A DNA stretch of 64,000 nucleotides from Parasutterella muris (GTDB taxonomy: Bacteria > Pseudomonadota > Gammaproteobacteria > Burkholderiales > Burkholderiaceae_F), in the NCBI RefSeq assembly GCF_009767915.1, contig NZ_WSRP01000009.1, forward strand, positions 16,994-80,993, written 5' to 3'. A program made the translations under genes and the position numbers. Positions within the stretch are counted from its first letter, which is position 1. Each line of letters opens with the position of its first letter. Below the pieces are notes generated by a model. The model had not been told where the DNA came from. It made no database searches and was given only the letters and a program-made list of their open reading frames with translations. Positions 57,163-64,000 of this stretch are shown here, piece after piece.

Positions 57163-57203
57163 TTCTTATTGTTGTTATTCAGTGTCTCTTCTTTCTTAGA
57201 ACC

Positions 57204-57599
57204 CTAAGAAATTTCAACATCGTCGATCAGATCTAAAAGTTCACTCTCCTCTTGAGAAAAAATAAACTTCTTAGCTTGTTCTTCTGTCGCTTTTTCTTCA
57301 TATGCAAATCCCATATTCGCATAACAATGTTCGCCATAAGGAGTAACGTCAATAAGCTGACACTGACTTTCTTGAAAATTGATTCGAGCAATTTTCACCC
57401 CTTCTGGAACTGGAATTTTGGTTAAACAAAGCCTTTTAATCAAATACCGAACAGAAAAAGCAAGCGCGTGAATCGTTGGCTTCCAGGGAAGCGCTTCTGC
57501 CAGCTCCTTTTTATAGGGCGGTCTTCCATTCTCTTTCTTGAACTGCTGAATGGTTTCAATTATCACCTTCTGTTTTTCGGTAAGGTGCATGAAAAGCAT
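57204..57599 (-). CDS. LexA-like winged-helix protein
   Basis: A 131-residue protein whose first 40 residues resemble the LexA DNA-binding domain (LTEKQKVIIETIQQFKKENG, RPPYKKELAEAL). The Ser/Lys peptidase half of LexA is missing. Its ATG shares a base with the stop of the GNAT-like gene (TGATG). It could be the regulator of the repeated operator or a terminase accessory; the sequence does not decide. Confidence 0.65.
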   Translation of the reverse strand: MLFMHLTEKQKVIIETIQQFKKENGRPPYKKELAEALPWKPTIHALAFSVRYLIKRLCLTKIPVPEGVKIARINFQESQCQLIDVTPYGEHCYANMGFAYEEKATEEQAKKFIFSQEESELLDLIDDVEIS

Positions 57600-58516
57600 C
57601 AGAGCTTCTCCGTTAAAGTCTTTAGAACCTCAAGGTCTAAAGGCTCGTCCAGGCGATGATGGTCAAAGGCGGAAATTGGGATTCTTTCAGGGAGGTCAGT
57701 TCTTCCCTTATCAGGATTAAAGTAAACTCCATACAGAGGAAAAGCGAAAACCAACTGTTGGGTGTTTTTGATTAATTTAGCAACCTTCAAAGAGTCAACT
57801 CTTGTTCTGCCACGCAAGCGGTTGTCCCCATTCTTTTCCATTGAAGAATGCTTGTAATAAAAGGTTCGCATCTCTTCAATGCACTTTGCTCGCTCAAACT
57901 CGTTCATCTCATTGAGTTCTTGATACACGGCGACAAAATCAGCAGGAATGCAGTTAAACCAGCGTCTAAACCACTTCAGTCCAGCTTCGTAATTGGACGT
58001 TCTCTTGGGCGGCGCAAATACAACTCCCGCTTTCTGAGCAAAGGGATTAAAACGAGACATTGAACTCTGAAACTCAACAAAGTCCACGCCAGTCATGCGC
58101 ATCATGATGTTCTGCATTCTATAAGCAATGCCCACACCACGATACATAGTGTCCAAAACCAATCGGGAATTAGTACACGTGTGATGATTAATCCAAATTG
58201 CTCTATGTCGGTTAATCAGTCGATTGTCTCTTCCGTTTGCGTTGGGCTTGAGATGCGTAAACAACTCGTTACGCCCTGCAAGTGTCATGCGAGGAACCGT
58301 CATAACTCCAACGCCGATAAGCTGATCGCCAAGCATACAGCGGTAAAAGCGAGGACCAATGCCCAAGACTTCAGCTTTGTAGTGCAAAGCATGAAGTTCA
58401 TTCCAATCGTTTATGTCGCCCCTTTCAACGTAAATGTGATCTATCAGCGACAAACGAGGATGCTCAGGCACCTTTCGTCTTTCAATAAATGCGTCGGAGT
58501 TATCAAGCAAAATCAT
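57599..58516 (-). CDS. GNAT-fold (Mom-like) protein
   Basis: A 305-residue protein with a central GNAT-type segment (CMLGDQLIGVGVMTVP; SRLVLDTMYRGVGIAYRMQN). The RGxGIA loop is the acyl-CoA-binding motif A. Phage Mu Mom, which modifies adenine in DNA, has this fold. An ABC ATPase gene follows two genes upstream; in the COG2401 family an ABC ATPase and an acetyltransferase are fused in one protein. The target could be DNA bases (inference) or a protein. Confidence 0.65.
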   Translation of the reverse strand: MILLDNSDAFIERRKVPEHPRLSLIDHIYVERGDINDWNELHALHYKAEVLGIGPRFYRCMLGDQLIGVGVMTVPRMTLAGRNELFTHLKPNANGRDNRLINRHRAIWINHHTCTNSRLVLDTMYRGVGIAYRMQNIMMRMTGVDFVEFQSSMSRFNPFAQKAGVVFAPPKRTSNYEAGLKWFRRWFNCIPADFVAVYQELNEMNEFERAKCIEEMRTFYYKHSSMEKNGDNRLRGRTRVDSLKVAKLIKNTQQLVFAFPLYGVYFNPDKGRTDLPERIPISAFDHHRLDEPLDLEVLKTLTEKL

Positions 58517-58728
58517 ACGAACCTTCTAACACACCGAAAAAGTACATATGGTGGGACGAGTAGCCAGGCAAGCGCAAAAACAAAGAAAGCGCCAATCGTT
58601 CTTAAAATGATGAATGCGGTTAAAACCAGTAGCGCCAGCGGGAATGCCAGCCAAACAAAAAAATTAGTCATAGGACTAACACCCTCCGCTATCTCTATGA
58701 ATGACGAAACGTATTCTTTATAGTTCAT
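58513..58728 (-). CDS. Small membrane protein
   Basis: A 71-residue protein with two hydrophobic segments (FFVWLAFPLALLVLTAFIIL and FFVFALAWLLVPPYVLF). It overlaps the GNAT-like gene and thioredoxin gene on either side. Function unknown. Confidence 0.65.
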   Translation of the reverse strand: MNYKEYVSSFIEIAEGVSPMTNFFVWLAFPLALLVLTAFIILRTIGAFFVFALAWLLVPPYVLFRCVRRFV

Positions 58729-58996
58729 TGACTAAATTCCACTTCTTAAAAAGCTGATCAATCGAGGAATAGGTCTGATGACCGATTACACGATCAACTT
58801 CTTTGTCGTTTTCCATTACCAGAATGGTGGGTACGCCCCGAACGTTATGTGCAAGAAACTCTTCTCTGTTCGCATCCATGTCAAAAATCGTCAGCGGAAC
58901 ATCATTGAGATTGGCATAATCCGTAATTAAGGGTTTAAGTGTTCGACATGGGGAACACGTCACACTTGTGAACACGTAAATCTTCTTATTTGTCAT
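58718..58996 (-). CDS. Thioredoxin-like protein
   Basis: A 92-residue protein with the active site TCSPCRTLKPL (Cys14 and Cys17 from ATG 58996) and the cis-proline in VRGVPTIL. It would reduce disulfides or donate electrons. In this gene block it could supply reducing power to a modification enzyme or replace the reductant of a host enzyme. Confidence 0.88.
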   Translation of the reverse strand: MTNKKIYVFTSVTCSPCRTLKPLITDYANLNDVPLTIFDMDANREEFLAHNVRGVPTILVMENDKEVDRVIGHQTYSSIDQLFKKWNLVNEL

Positions 58997-59693
58997 CAAA
59001 TTCACTTTCTACTTTTTTATATTCGTCATCGTGAACGTTTTGAATATCAATTCGCTCTCGATAACGCTTCAAGATATAGATGTCAGGGGCGAGGTCATCA
59101 ACCAAATCGGTATGCGTGGTGGCAACAATCAAAGTCGCACCACATTTGCGAGCAATTTTTTGCAAATTGAAGGCGATATTTTTCGCTGTGACTCGATCAA
59201 GTACCGCTAAGAACTCATCCGCAAACCACACCTGCGCCCCTGACTCGATCAATTTGGCCAATTTGAGTCGATAGCGTTGTCCGTCAGAAAGTTCCTTTGG
59301 TTTTCTCAAATAGAGATTAGCGTCTGACAAGCCAACCAGAGAGAAAATCTGGAGCGCTTCACTGACGGTTGGACAAAGTTGATCGATGATCGGTTGATCG
59401 GTCATCAAGGTTTTGTCGATGTCCGCTACCTTGAGACCGTCCTGAGTCATGAGCTTTTTCAGCTCATTCAAAATTGTTGATTTTCCAGAGCCTGACTGTC
59501 CAGTAATGTAAATCACATCACCGTCTCTCAGCTTCAATTCCAAATTGTCAAAAACAACAAAGTCTTTTTCATCCAGGCCGAGACCAAAAGCTTCTGCAAT
59601 TTCAAGCACTCTTTCGGTTCTCTCCACTTCGGTCGAAAAATGTTTGTTGATGAGATAAGTTCTTTCTGCCATATCTTGTCTCTGGATACTCAT
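58986..59693 (-). CDS. ABC-type ATPase (soluble)
   Basis: A 235-residue ABC ATPase with Walker A GQSGSGKST (65-73), signature LSDGQ (135-139), Walker B VWFADE (155-160) and a switch His in TTHTDLV. It has no membrane partner, so transport is unlikely. The order ABC ATPase, thioredoxin, membrane protein, GNAT suggests a split form of the ABC-GNAT fusion family (COG2401), proposed to act on nucleic acids (inference). Confidence 0.85.
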   Translation of the reverse strand: MSIQRQDMAERTYLINKHFSTEVERTERVLEIAEAFGLGLDEKDFVVFDNLELKLRDGDVIYITGQSGSGKSTILNELKKLMTQDGLKVADIDKTLMTDQPIIDQLCPTVSEALQIFSLVGLSDANLYLRKPKELSDGQRYRLKLAKLIESGAQVWFADEFLAVLDRVTAKNIAFNLQKIARKCGATLIVATTHTDLVDDLAPDIYILKRYRERIDIQNVHDDEYKKVESEFDDK

Positions 59694-59698
59694 CTTGC

Positions 59699-60163
59699 TT
59701 ACTGAACGCTTTTATTGTCGGAATAAAGCTTCAGACTGTTAGCGTCAATAGCGTGCAAATTAATCATTAAGTAGCCAACCAGTTCGGGATTGTCCTGGAA
59801 AACCTGACAAAGACCATTTGCGCCCGAAGTGACAAAGTTTTCATCAGTCCATTCGGGCTGAGCGTTCTTATAGCCATAACCGTGATTGAAATGAACTGCA
59901 TGCAAAATCTCATGCAACAAAGTATTGGCTTCATCAACTTCATTGACCTGATCGTCGATGTAAATTGTCGCCCGCTTGTAATCGGTCATTCCAAATACTT
60001 CGCCGTCCATGTTCTTCAAGAAATGTTCGCCATCTGAAATTTTCTTGACTTCGTAATACTGATAACCAATTTTGACCATCTTCGGGAGTTCAGCTCTTAC
60101 GAAATCCACTTCATCTTCTTCAAGGGATTCAATTTCAGGGGCTGTAGTGTTCTTCTTTGTCAT
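59699..60163 (-). CDS. Zinc metallopeptidase-like protein (HExxH)
   Basis: A 154-residue protein with LLHEILHAVHFNHGYG (zinc motif HEILH, residues 84-88). The layout of a short N-terminal beta domain followed by the HExxH helix is like ImmA-type proteases but no HTH is present. It may cut a repressor or host protein. Confidence 0.75.
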   Translation of the reverse strand: MTKKNTTAPEIESLEEDEVDFVRAELPKMVKIGYQYYEVKKISDGEHFLKNMDGEVFGMTDYKRATIYIDDQVNEVDEANTLLHEILHAVHFNHGYGYKNAQPEWTDENFVTSGANGLCQVFQDNPELVGYLMINLHAIDANSLKLYSDNKSVQ

Positions 60164-60166
60164 TCT

Positions 60167-60823
60167 TTATTTAATGTAGTTAGAGGCAAATTCAACAAAC
60201 GCTTCGGCACCAACTTTCTCAGTAGTACCCTCGACTCTTGCCATGAATCGAGCAACGATTCTTTCTTGTTCGCCCGTAATCGTTTTAAAACCAAGGGCGT
60301 CTTGAATCTTGACTGCGGCTTTATCAGTCGCAATAATCTTCTCCTGCGTTTCAGTAGCCTTTGCCTCAATGTCTGCGTAAAGGTCTTCAGAAACTGCTTC
60401 GGGCTTAAATTCGCTTAAATCAGCCTCTAAGAACGCCAGTTCTTTCTTGTCAAAAATCCCGCTCAAATCTAAGTCGATACTTGCGATTTCGTTTTGCAGA
60501 CCGACAGTGTCAAAGTCTGAAATTGCCACTCTGTTGTCCGCAATTCGAGACGCTTTGATTTCTTCATCTGTTAAGTCTCTGCGAACTAAGACAGGCACTC
60601 TCTCTAAACCAAGATAACGAGCGGCTTCGCTTCGTCCGTGCCCTTTGATGATTACGCCATCTTTGTCAACAACGATAGGTTGATCAAACCCAAACCGCTT
60701 AATGCTTTCAGCAATCTTGCGAATTTGCTCTTCTCCGTGAATCTTCACGTTGTTGTCATAAGGCTTGACCTTCTCAATGGGCCAAAATTCAATCGCCAGT
60801 GATGTTCCAGTTGTAGAACTCAT
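60167..60823 (-). CDS. ParB-like nuclease-domain protein 2
   Basis: A 218-residue protein with a ParB/sulfiredoxin-fold N-terminus: KPYDNNVKIHGEEQIRKIAE, the motif KGHGRSEAARYLG and VRRDLTDEEIKASRIADNR. Phage proteins of this type act as regulators, nucleases or DNA-modification components. It is a paralog of the protein at 60958-61605. Confidence 0.82.
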   Translation of the reverse strand: MSSTTGTSLAIEFWPIEKVKPYDNNVKIHGEEQIRKIAESIKRFGFDQPIVVDKDGVIIKGHGRSEAARYLGLERVPVLVRRDLTDEEIKASRIADNRVAISDFDTVGLQNEIASIDLDLSGIFDKKELAFLEADLSEFKPEAVSEDLYADIEAKATETQEKIIATDKAAVKIQDALGFKTITGEQERIVARFMARVEGTTEKVGAEAFVEFASNYIK

Positions 60824-60974
60824 GTTCCTTTTCTCTTTCTTCTATTTCTTCTGCGAAAAGTCTTCTGATCTCTTCACGATCTTCGTATTCGTCAGGCGGC
60901 TCTAAACAGTCCACACTGACTTCTTTGGGTACTTCAGGCGGCTTTCTGTCGCTCTTTTTATTCTTCTTTTCCAT
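60789..60974 (-). CDS. Small charged protein between the ParB-like genes
   Basis: A 61-residue protein, Lys/Glu/Asp-rich with a Pro-rich start (KPPEVPKEV). It overlaps the gene on each side (35 and 17 bases). It looks disordered; it may be a linker or interaction peptide. Function unknown. Confidence 0.55.
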   Translation of the reverse strand: MEKKNKKSDRKPPEVPKEVSVDCLEPPDEYEDREEIRRLFAEEIEEREKEHEFYNWNITGD

Positions 60975-61605
60975 TGCATAAATAGACCAATGCGTCTCCT
61001 GCGTTTGTAAGCGAGTCGCTCTCGGTGAAGCCCTGTTCCTTCATGATTCTTTCAATGATTTTCTGAATCTTTCCAGAGTCTTCAATCGGCACCTTAAAAC
61101 GCATCACGACATGTGTCCGAACAGGTTTTTCTGTTGGGGTTTCTTCAGCAAGCTCTTCTTCGTCAACTTCCAAGTCATCAATCTCAATGGAGCTGTTGGC
61201 AAACAGGGATTCAAGACTTTTGTCGGTATAGGGCATGTAAGTAGAGAGATCATCAATATCGCCCAAGCTGGACAGCAATTCCGAGAGTCTGAATGCGTCG
61301 TCTTCACCGTAACGACCGTTATCAATCAGCGAGATTTTCTTAGCATCTTCATCACTTAAAGCGCCAAGATTAATAACCGACACTTCTTTTAAGCCAAGTT
61401 CTTGAGCGGCTCTCCAGCGATGCTCTCCACCGATGATTTCAAATGAGTCTTCAAACTCTCTTACGAGAATGGGTTTAAACTGACCAAAGCGCTTCAGACT
61501 TTCTTTGATCTTCTCTTCATTAGCTGGCGAGACAACATTGGTGTTGTAGGGATTCGGAGTCAGCTGTTCTATTGGAACTTGTTGTACTTGTAAATTGTTC
61601 CGCAT
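60958..61605 (-). CDS. ParB-like nuclease-domain protein 1
   Basis: A 215-residue ParB-fold protein: PNPYNTNVVSPANEEKIKES, then the motif GGEHRWRAAQELG and LIDNGRYGEDDAFRLSELL. It is the first gene after the divergent promoter, so it opens the leftward transcript. Paralog of ParB-like protein 2. Confidence 0.85.
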   Translation of the reverse strand: MRNNLQVQQVPIEQLTPNPYNTNVVSPANEEKIKESLKRFGQFKPILVREFEDSFEIIGGEHRWRAAQELGLKEVSVINLGALSDEDAKKISLIDNGRYGEDDAFRLSELLSSLGDIDDLSTYMPYTDKSLESLFANSSIEIDDLEVDEEELAEETPTEKPVRTHVVMRFKVPIEDSGKIQKIIERIMKEQGFTESDSLTNAGDALVYLCNGKEE

Positions 61606-61615
61606 TAATTAAAGT

Positions 61616-61673
61616 TATAATAATAAGTAACTGCTTACTTTGTATTATAAGGGTATTATTATTCAAATGTCAA
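61616..61673. promoter_or_regulatory. Divergent promoter with operator copy 5 in the middle
   Basis: Minus strand: TTGACA (61668-61673), 18-base spacer, TATAAT (61644-61649). Plus strand: TATAAT (61616-61621), weak -35. Between the two -10 boxes lies TAAGTAA-CTGC-TTACTTT (61624-61641), one mismatch from the palindrome. One bound protein would block both directions. Confidence 0.82.
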
Positions 61674-63196
61674 GTAAAAACAACACGATAAAAATAGTTA
61701 CGAATGCCGTAACTGCAAAATTGATAGACGCTGATAAGAAAGCGATGCTTGAAGTTAACCGCTGTCTAACCTATATGGTTGACGGTTACGAACAAACGAC
61801 ATCCTACAAACTGCACAAATGGGACGGTACAGCTTCTTTCTTCAATTTCTCAAAAGCAACATTCCCTGCGGGCTTCTTTTATTTCGTTGCCGCTAATCTC
61901 AGACAAGCAGGTTATGAAGTTCAGCTTTACAAGAAAGCACTACCAAAACCGCTTGGGAAAATGAGACCGAAAATCGGAAACTATGAATATGACCCGAGAT
62001 ACGAGTATCAGTACACAGTGACCGACAAGCTCTTAAAGCATGGTCAGATCATTTGCCGAGCGGCGACAGGCTCAGGGAAAACGAACTCAGCCATGATTGC
62101 TTTTGCGACAATCAACAGACCCACCCTCTTTCTGACAACTCGTTCCATTCTTATGTATCAGATGAAAGAGAATGTCGAAAACAATCTTGGCATTGATGTA
62201 GCTGTCATTGGTGACGGTAATTTCGGTTTTGAGACTGCTGATGGCTCCAAGGTTCTAAAGAGATTTACAGTAGCGACCGTTCAGACGATTCACTCTTATC
62301 TGAAAGAGCCAACACCAATGGATAGCCCTCTTGAAGTAGCGACTCAAAGAAAACGTCAAGCGTTTATGAAAAACATTCTTGAGCGCTTTGAGTTTGTCAT
62401 TCTTGAAGAAGCTCATGAATCTTCAGCGTCGGGTTGGTTTGAGCTACTGAAAAACTGCACAAACGCTTATTATCGACTCGCTTTAACGGGCACCCCGTTT
62501 ATGAAAGAGTCGCAGGAAATGAATATGCGTCTTATGGCTTCTTCTGGGCCAGTTGCGATCACCGTTACCGAAAAACAACTCATTGACTGCGGGATTCTTG
62601 CAACGCCCTACTTTAAGTTTGTGCACCTTCAGCAGAAGCCAAAGATGCTTAATCCCAAAACATCTTGGCAACCTGCCTATCGAATCGGTATTGTTGAGAA
62701 TGAAGAACGCAATCAAGCCATAATTTATGAAGCACGACGAGCGATCAATCACGGTTTGACTGTAATGATTCTCTTTAAGCAGATTGCTCATGGAAAAGTC
62801 CTTAAGCAAAAACTTGATGCGCTTGGCATTTCCAATGAGCTTCTTATTGGCGCTGATGACCAAGCAGAAAGAAAACGAGCCATTAATCTTCTTAAAGAAG
62901 GGAAAATCAAAGTCTTGCTTGGCTCAACCATTCTTGATGTTGGGGTTGATGTTCCCGCTGTCGGTATGGTTATTCTCGCAAGCGCAGGAAAAGCAGAGAT
63001 TGCGCTAAGACAGAGAATAGGTCGGGGTCTGCGTGCAAAGAAAAATCAAGCTAACATTTGTTTTGTGGTTGACTTTGATGACCCATTTAATAAGTATCTG
63101 AAGAATCACGCTCAGCAAAGAAAAGCGATTATTCAGCATACAGAGGGTTTCAAAGAACATATCGTTGAAGATTTTGATTATTCGCTTCTGAAATAA
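61667..63196 (+). CDS. SF2 DNA helicase (UvsW/RecG-type core)
   Basis: A 509-residue helicase read rightward, counted from ATG 61667. Motif I is ATGSGKTNSA, motif II LEEAHES (DEAH variant), motif III TGTPF, and motif VI QRIGRGLRAK. An N-terminal domain of about 110 residues precedes the core. The family remodels branched DNA or R-loops during repair and replication. The final residues GFKEHIVEDFDYSLLK recur in a decayed copy at 63770-63866. Confidence 0.88.
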   Translation: MSSKNNTIKIVTNAVTAKLIDADKKAMLEVNRCLTYMVDGYEQTTSYKLHKWDGTASFFNFSKATFPAGFFYFVAANLRQAGYEVQLYKKALPKPLGKMRPKIGNYEYDPRYEYQYTVTDKLLKHGQIICRAATGSGKTNSAMIAFATINRPTLFLTTRSILMYQMKENVENNLGIDVAVIGDGNFGFETADGSKVLKRFTVATVQTIHSYLKEPTPMDSPLEVATQRKRQAFMKNILERFEFVILEEAHESSASGWFELLKNCTNAYYRLALTGTPFMKESQEMNMRLMASSGPVAITVTEKQLIDCGILATPYFKFVHLQQKPKMLNPKTSWQPAYRIGIVENEERNQAIIYEARRAINHGLTVMILFKQIAHGKVLKQKLDALGISNELLIGADDQAERKRAINLLKEGKIKVLLGSTILDVGVDVPAVGMVILASAGKAEIALRQRIGRGLRAKKNQANICFVVDFDDPFNKYLKNHAQQRKAIIQHTEGFKEHIVEDFDYSLLK

Positions 63197-63267
63197 GATT
63201 GTTCAACGTCTTTTGACAAACGGCGCTATATTTTGAAGAGTGTTATTTTCAGAATTATGGTGAATTT

Positions 63268-63762
63268 ATGAAAATCAGCAGAAGAAAAAGCAAGCTTCAA
63301 AAACAACGATATGTCGAGATTCCTTTAATCAGCAGTGACAAAATCTCTGACATCAAGAATGTCGAGTGCATGTTGGCTATGAAGAAGCTCTTCAGAAAGC
63401 TAGGCGTCAATGATAAAAAACAATGGGCAGTCACATGCGCCACAGATGACTCGCTATTACCAGAGGTCCGCAAAAACATGTGGCTTGGTTACTACAAGTG
63501 GTTAAATTATTTTTATGGCTCAGGCATCTACATCGTTAAACCAATTAAAGAACTGCCTCAACATTTAGACTCTACTCAGTACATTGCAAGAATCACGCAA
63601 AGAGAAGACGGCAAGTACGATTTCTTTTTCTCCAATGACGAAAAAGTGACACTAGACAACCTTGACGATGTTGAATTTATCGGAAAAGTTCAAATTTTTA
63701 AAACTGAAGAAGAGCTAATTCCATTCTGGATGTCTAGCAAAAAGAACGTCGCTATAGAATAA
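63268..63762 (+). CDS. Hypothetical protein
   Basis: A 164-residue basic protein that I do not recognise. It starts MKISRRKSKLQKQ, a possible nucleic-acid-binding start, and has a beta-rich second half. TTGACA lies 55 bases upstream (63213). It lies between the helicase and its decayed copy. Confidence 0.65.
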   Translation: MKISRRKSKLQKQRYVEIPLISSDKISDIKNVECMLAMKKLFRKLGVNDKKQWAVTCATDDSLLPEVRKNMWLGYYKWLNYFYGSGIYIVKPIKELPQHLDSTQYIARITQREDGKYDFFFSNDEKVTLDNLDDVEFIGKVQIFKTEEELIPFWMSSKKNVAIE

Positions 63763-63769
63763 AGGTGAG

Positions 63770-63866
63770 TTGGAAAATTTAGAAAAAGAAATGCCATTTC
63801 TCAAAACACCAGCGGCTTTGAGGGGCATATCGTTGAGGATTTTGATTACGGCTTTCTCAAATCATA
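63770..63866 (+). pseudogene. Remnant of a second helicase C-terminus
   Basis: The frame RKRNAISQNTSGFEGHIVED, then FDYGFLKS and a stop, matches the end of the helicase at 61667-63196 (QQRKAIIQHTEGFKEHIVED, FDYSLLK). A stop codon lies just upstream, so only the end of the gene remains. It shows past duplication or recombination next to the integrase. Confidence 0.8.
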
Positions 63867-63941
63867 AATCTTCAACTATTTAAAAACTGTATCTGATCGA
63901 TTGTTTTCGTCTATTCTTAAGCCTGTCTTGTCCTGAAAAAA

Positions 63942-63963
63942 GTTGACTACTTAGGGAGTCAAC
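63942..63963 (+). promoter_or_regulatory. Hairpin with ribosome site in the loop, before the last gene
   Basis: GTTGACT (63942-63948) pairs with AGTCAAC (63957-63963) with TTAGGG around the loop, so the Shine-Dalgarno-like AGGG(AG) lies in and beside the loop two to eight bases before the stem end and ATG 63965. Translation may be tuned by this structure. Confidence 0.5.
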
Positions 63964-63964
63964 A

Positions 63965-64000
63965 ATGAAAGTTGAAGAACAGATATCTACACTAATGAAA
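63965..64000 (+). CDS. Start of a gene cut by the window edge, possibly the integrase
   Basis: Only 12 codons are present (MKVEEQISTLMK) behind the ribosome site in the hairpin. The helical, charged start is compatible with the N-terminus of a tyrosine recombinase, and the window begins with a tyrosine recombinase lacking its N-terminus. The join would need extra sequence since the frames do not meet directly. Confidence 0.45.
   Translation, partial: MKVEEQISTLMK

Noticed and set aside
57204..57599. Full LexA or CI repressor
   Set aside because: Only the DNA-binding half is recognisable; the Ser-Lys peptidase part and cleavage site are missing.
1..64000. CRISPR array or tRNA genes
   Set aside because: No regularly spaced short repeats and no cloverleaf with a TTCGA-type arm were noticed by eye.

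Overview
The window looks like almost all of one temperate siphovirus genome with a lambda-type tail. The host is probably a Gram-negative bacterium that lives at least partly without oxygen. The evidence is a spanin pair (Rz with an embedded Rz1), lambda-like tail genes G/GT, H, M, L, K, I and J, a tyrosine recombinase, and an oxygen-sensitive class III ribonucleotide reductase. No host gene, tRNA, CRISPR array or insertion sequence was recognised. The left end carries the catalytic domain of a tyrosine recombinase and the last 36 bases carry the start of a + strand gene, so the window may be a circular genome slightly longer than 64 kb cut inside its integrase gene (inference).

Layout, nearly all on the minus strand. 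0-7 kb: integrase C-terminus, then replication genes (ATP-dependent DNA ligase, zinc-finger/TOPRIM primase, RNA ligase, DnaB-like helicase, an unknown protein). No DNA polymerase was seen. 7-18 kb: one long leftward operon from a promoter near 18.04 kb to a terminator near 7.17 kb. It encodes radical SAM/SPASM enzyme 2, NrdD (with an intein) plus a separate glycyl-radical piece of NrdD, a D12-class DNA methyltransferase, a pyocin-knob fibre with a cysteine-packed C-terminus, an unknown protein, radical SAM/SPASM enzyme 1, a metallophosphoesterase with an intein, and PhoH. 18-20.5 kb: Doc-like toxin with a small coupled partner, spanins, lysozyme, holin. 20.4-31.7 kb: transporter, PP-loop enzyme, fibre and fibre-accessory genes, a structured non-coding interval, an array of tail-collar paralogs with 9-10 bp G/C tracts, a PAPS-reductase-like enzyme. 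31.7-44.6 kb: J, I, K, L, M, tape measure, GT/G with a GGGAAAG frameshift site. 44.7-57.2 kb: two tail-tube paralogs, head-tail connectors, capsid, scaffold, portal, large terminase (with an intein), small terminase. 57.2-61.6 kb: LexA-like winged-helix protein, GNAT/Mom-like protein, thioredoxin, ABC ATPase, metalloprotease and two ParB-like proteins. 61.6-64 kb: rightward SF2 helicase, a hypothetical gene, a decayed second helicase C-terminus and the start of the last gene.

Three things stand out. First, five tandem tail-collar genes and one neighbouring knob gene each carry a mononucleotide tract near the N-terminus. In the sequence given, three read through and three are interrupted, which is the pattern expected of phase-variable receptor-binding genes. 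Second, one operon encodes two radical SAM/SPASM maturase-like enzymes and a virion fibre ending in seven cysteines within 16 residues, suggesting a phage-encoded post-translational modification of a tail protein. Third, a repeated operator, TAAGTAA-N4-TTACTTA, sits directly downstream of promoter -10 boxes in front of replication, metabolic and tail operons, so a single regulator probably controls them together. There are also three inteins, each placed at or close to a conserved functional motif, and an NrdD whose glycyl-radical domain is a separate 60-residue protein.
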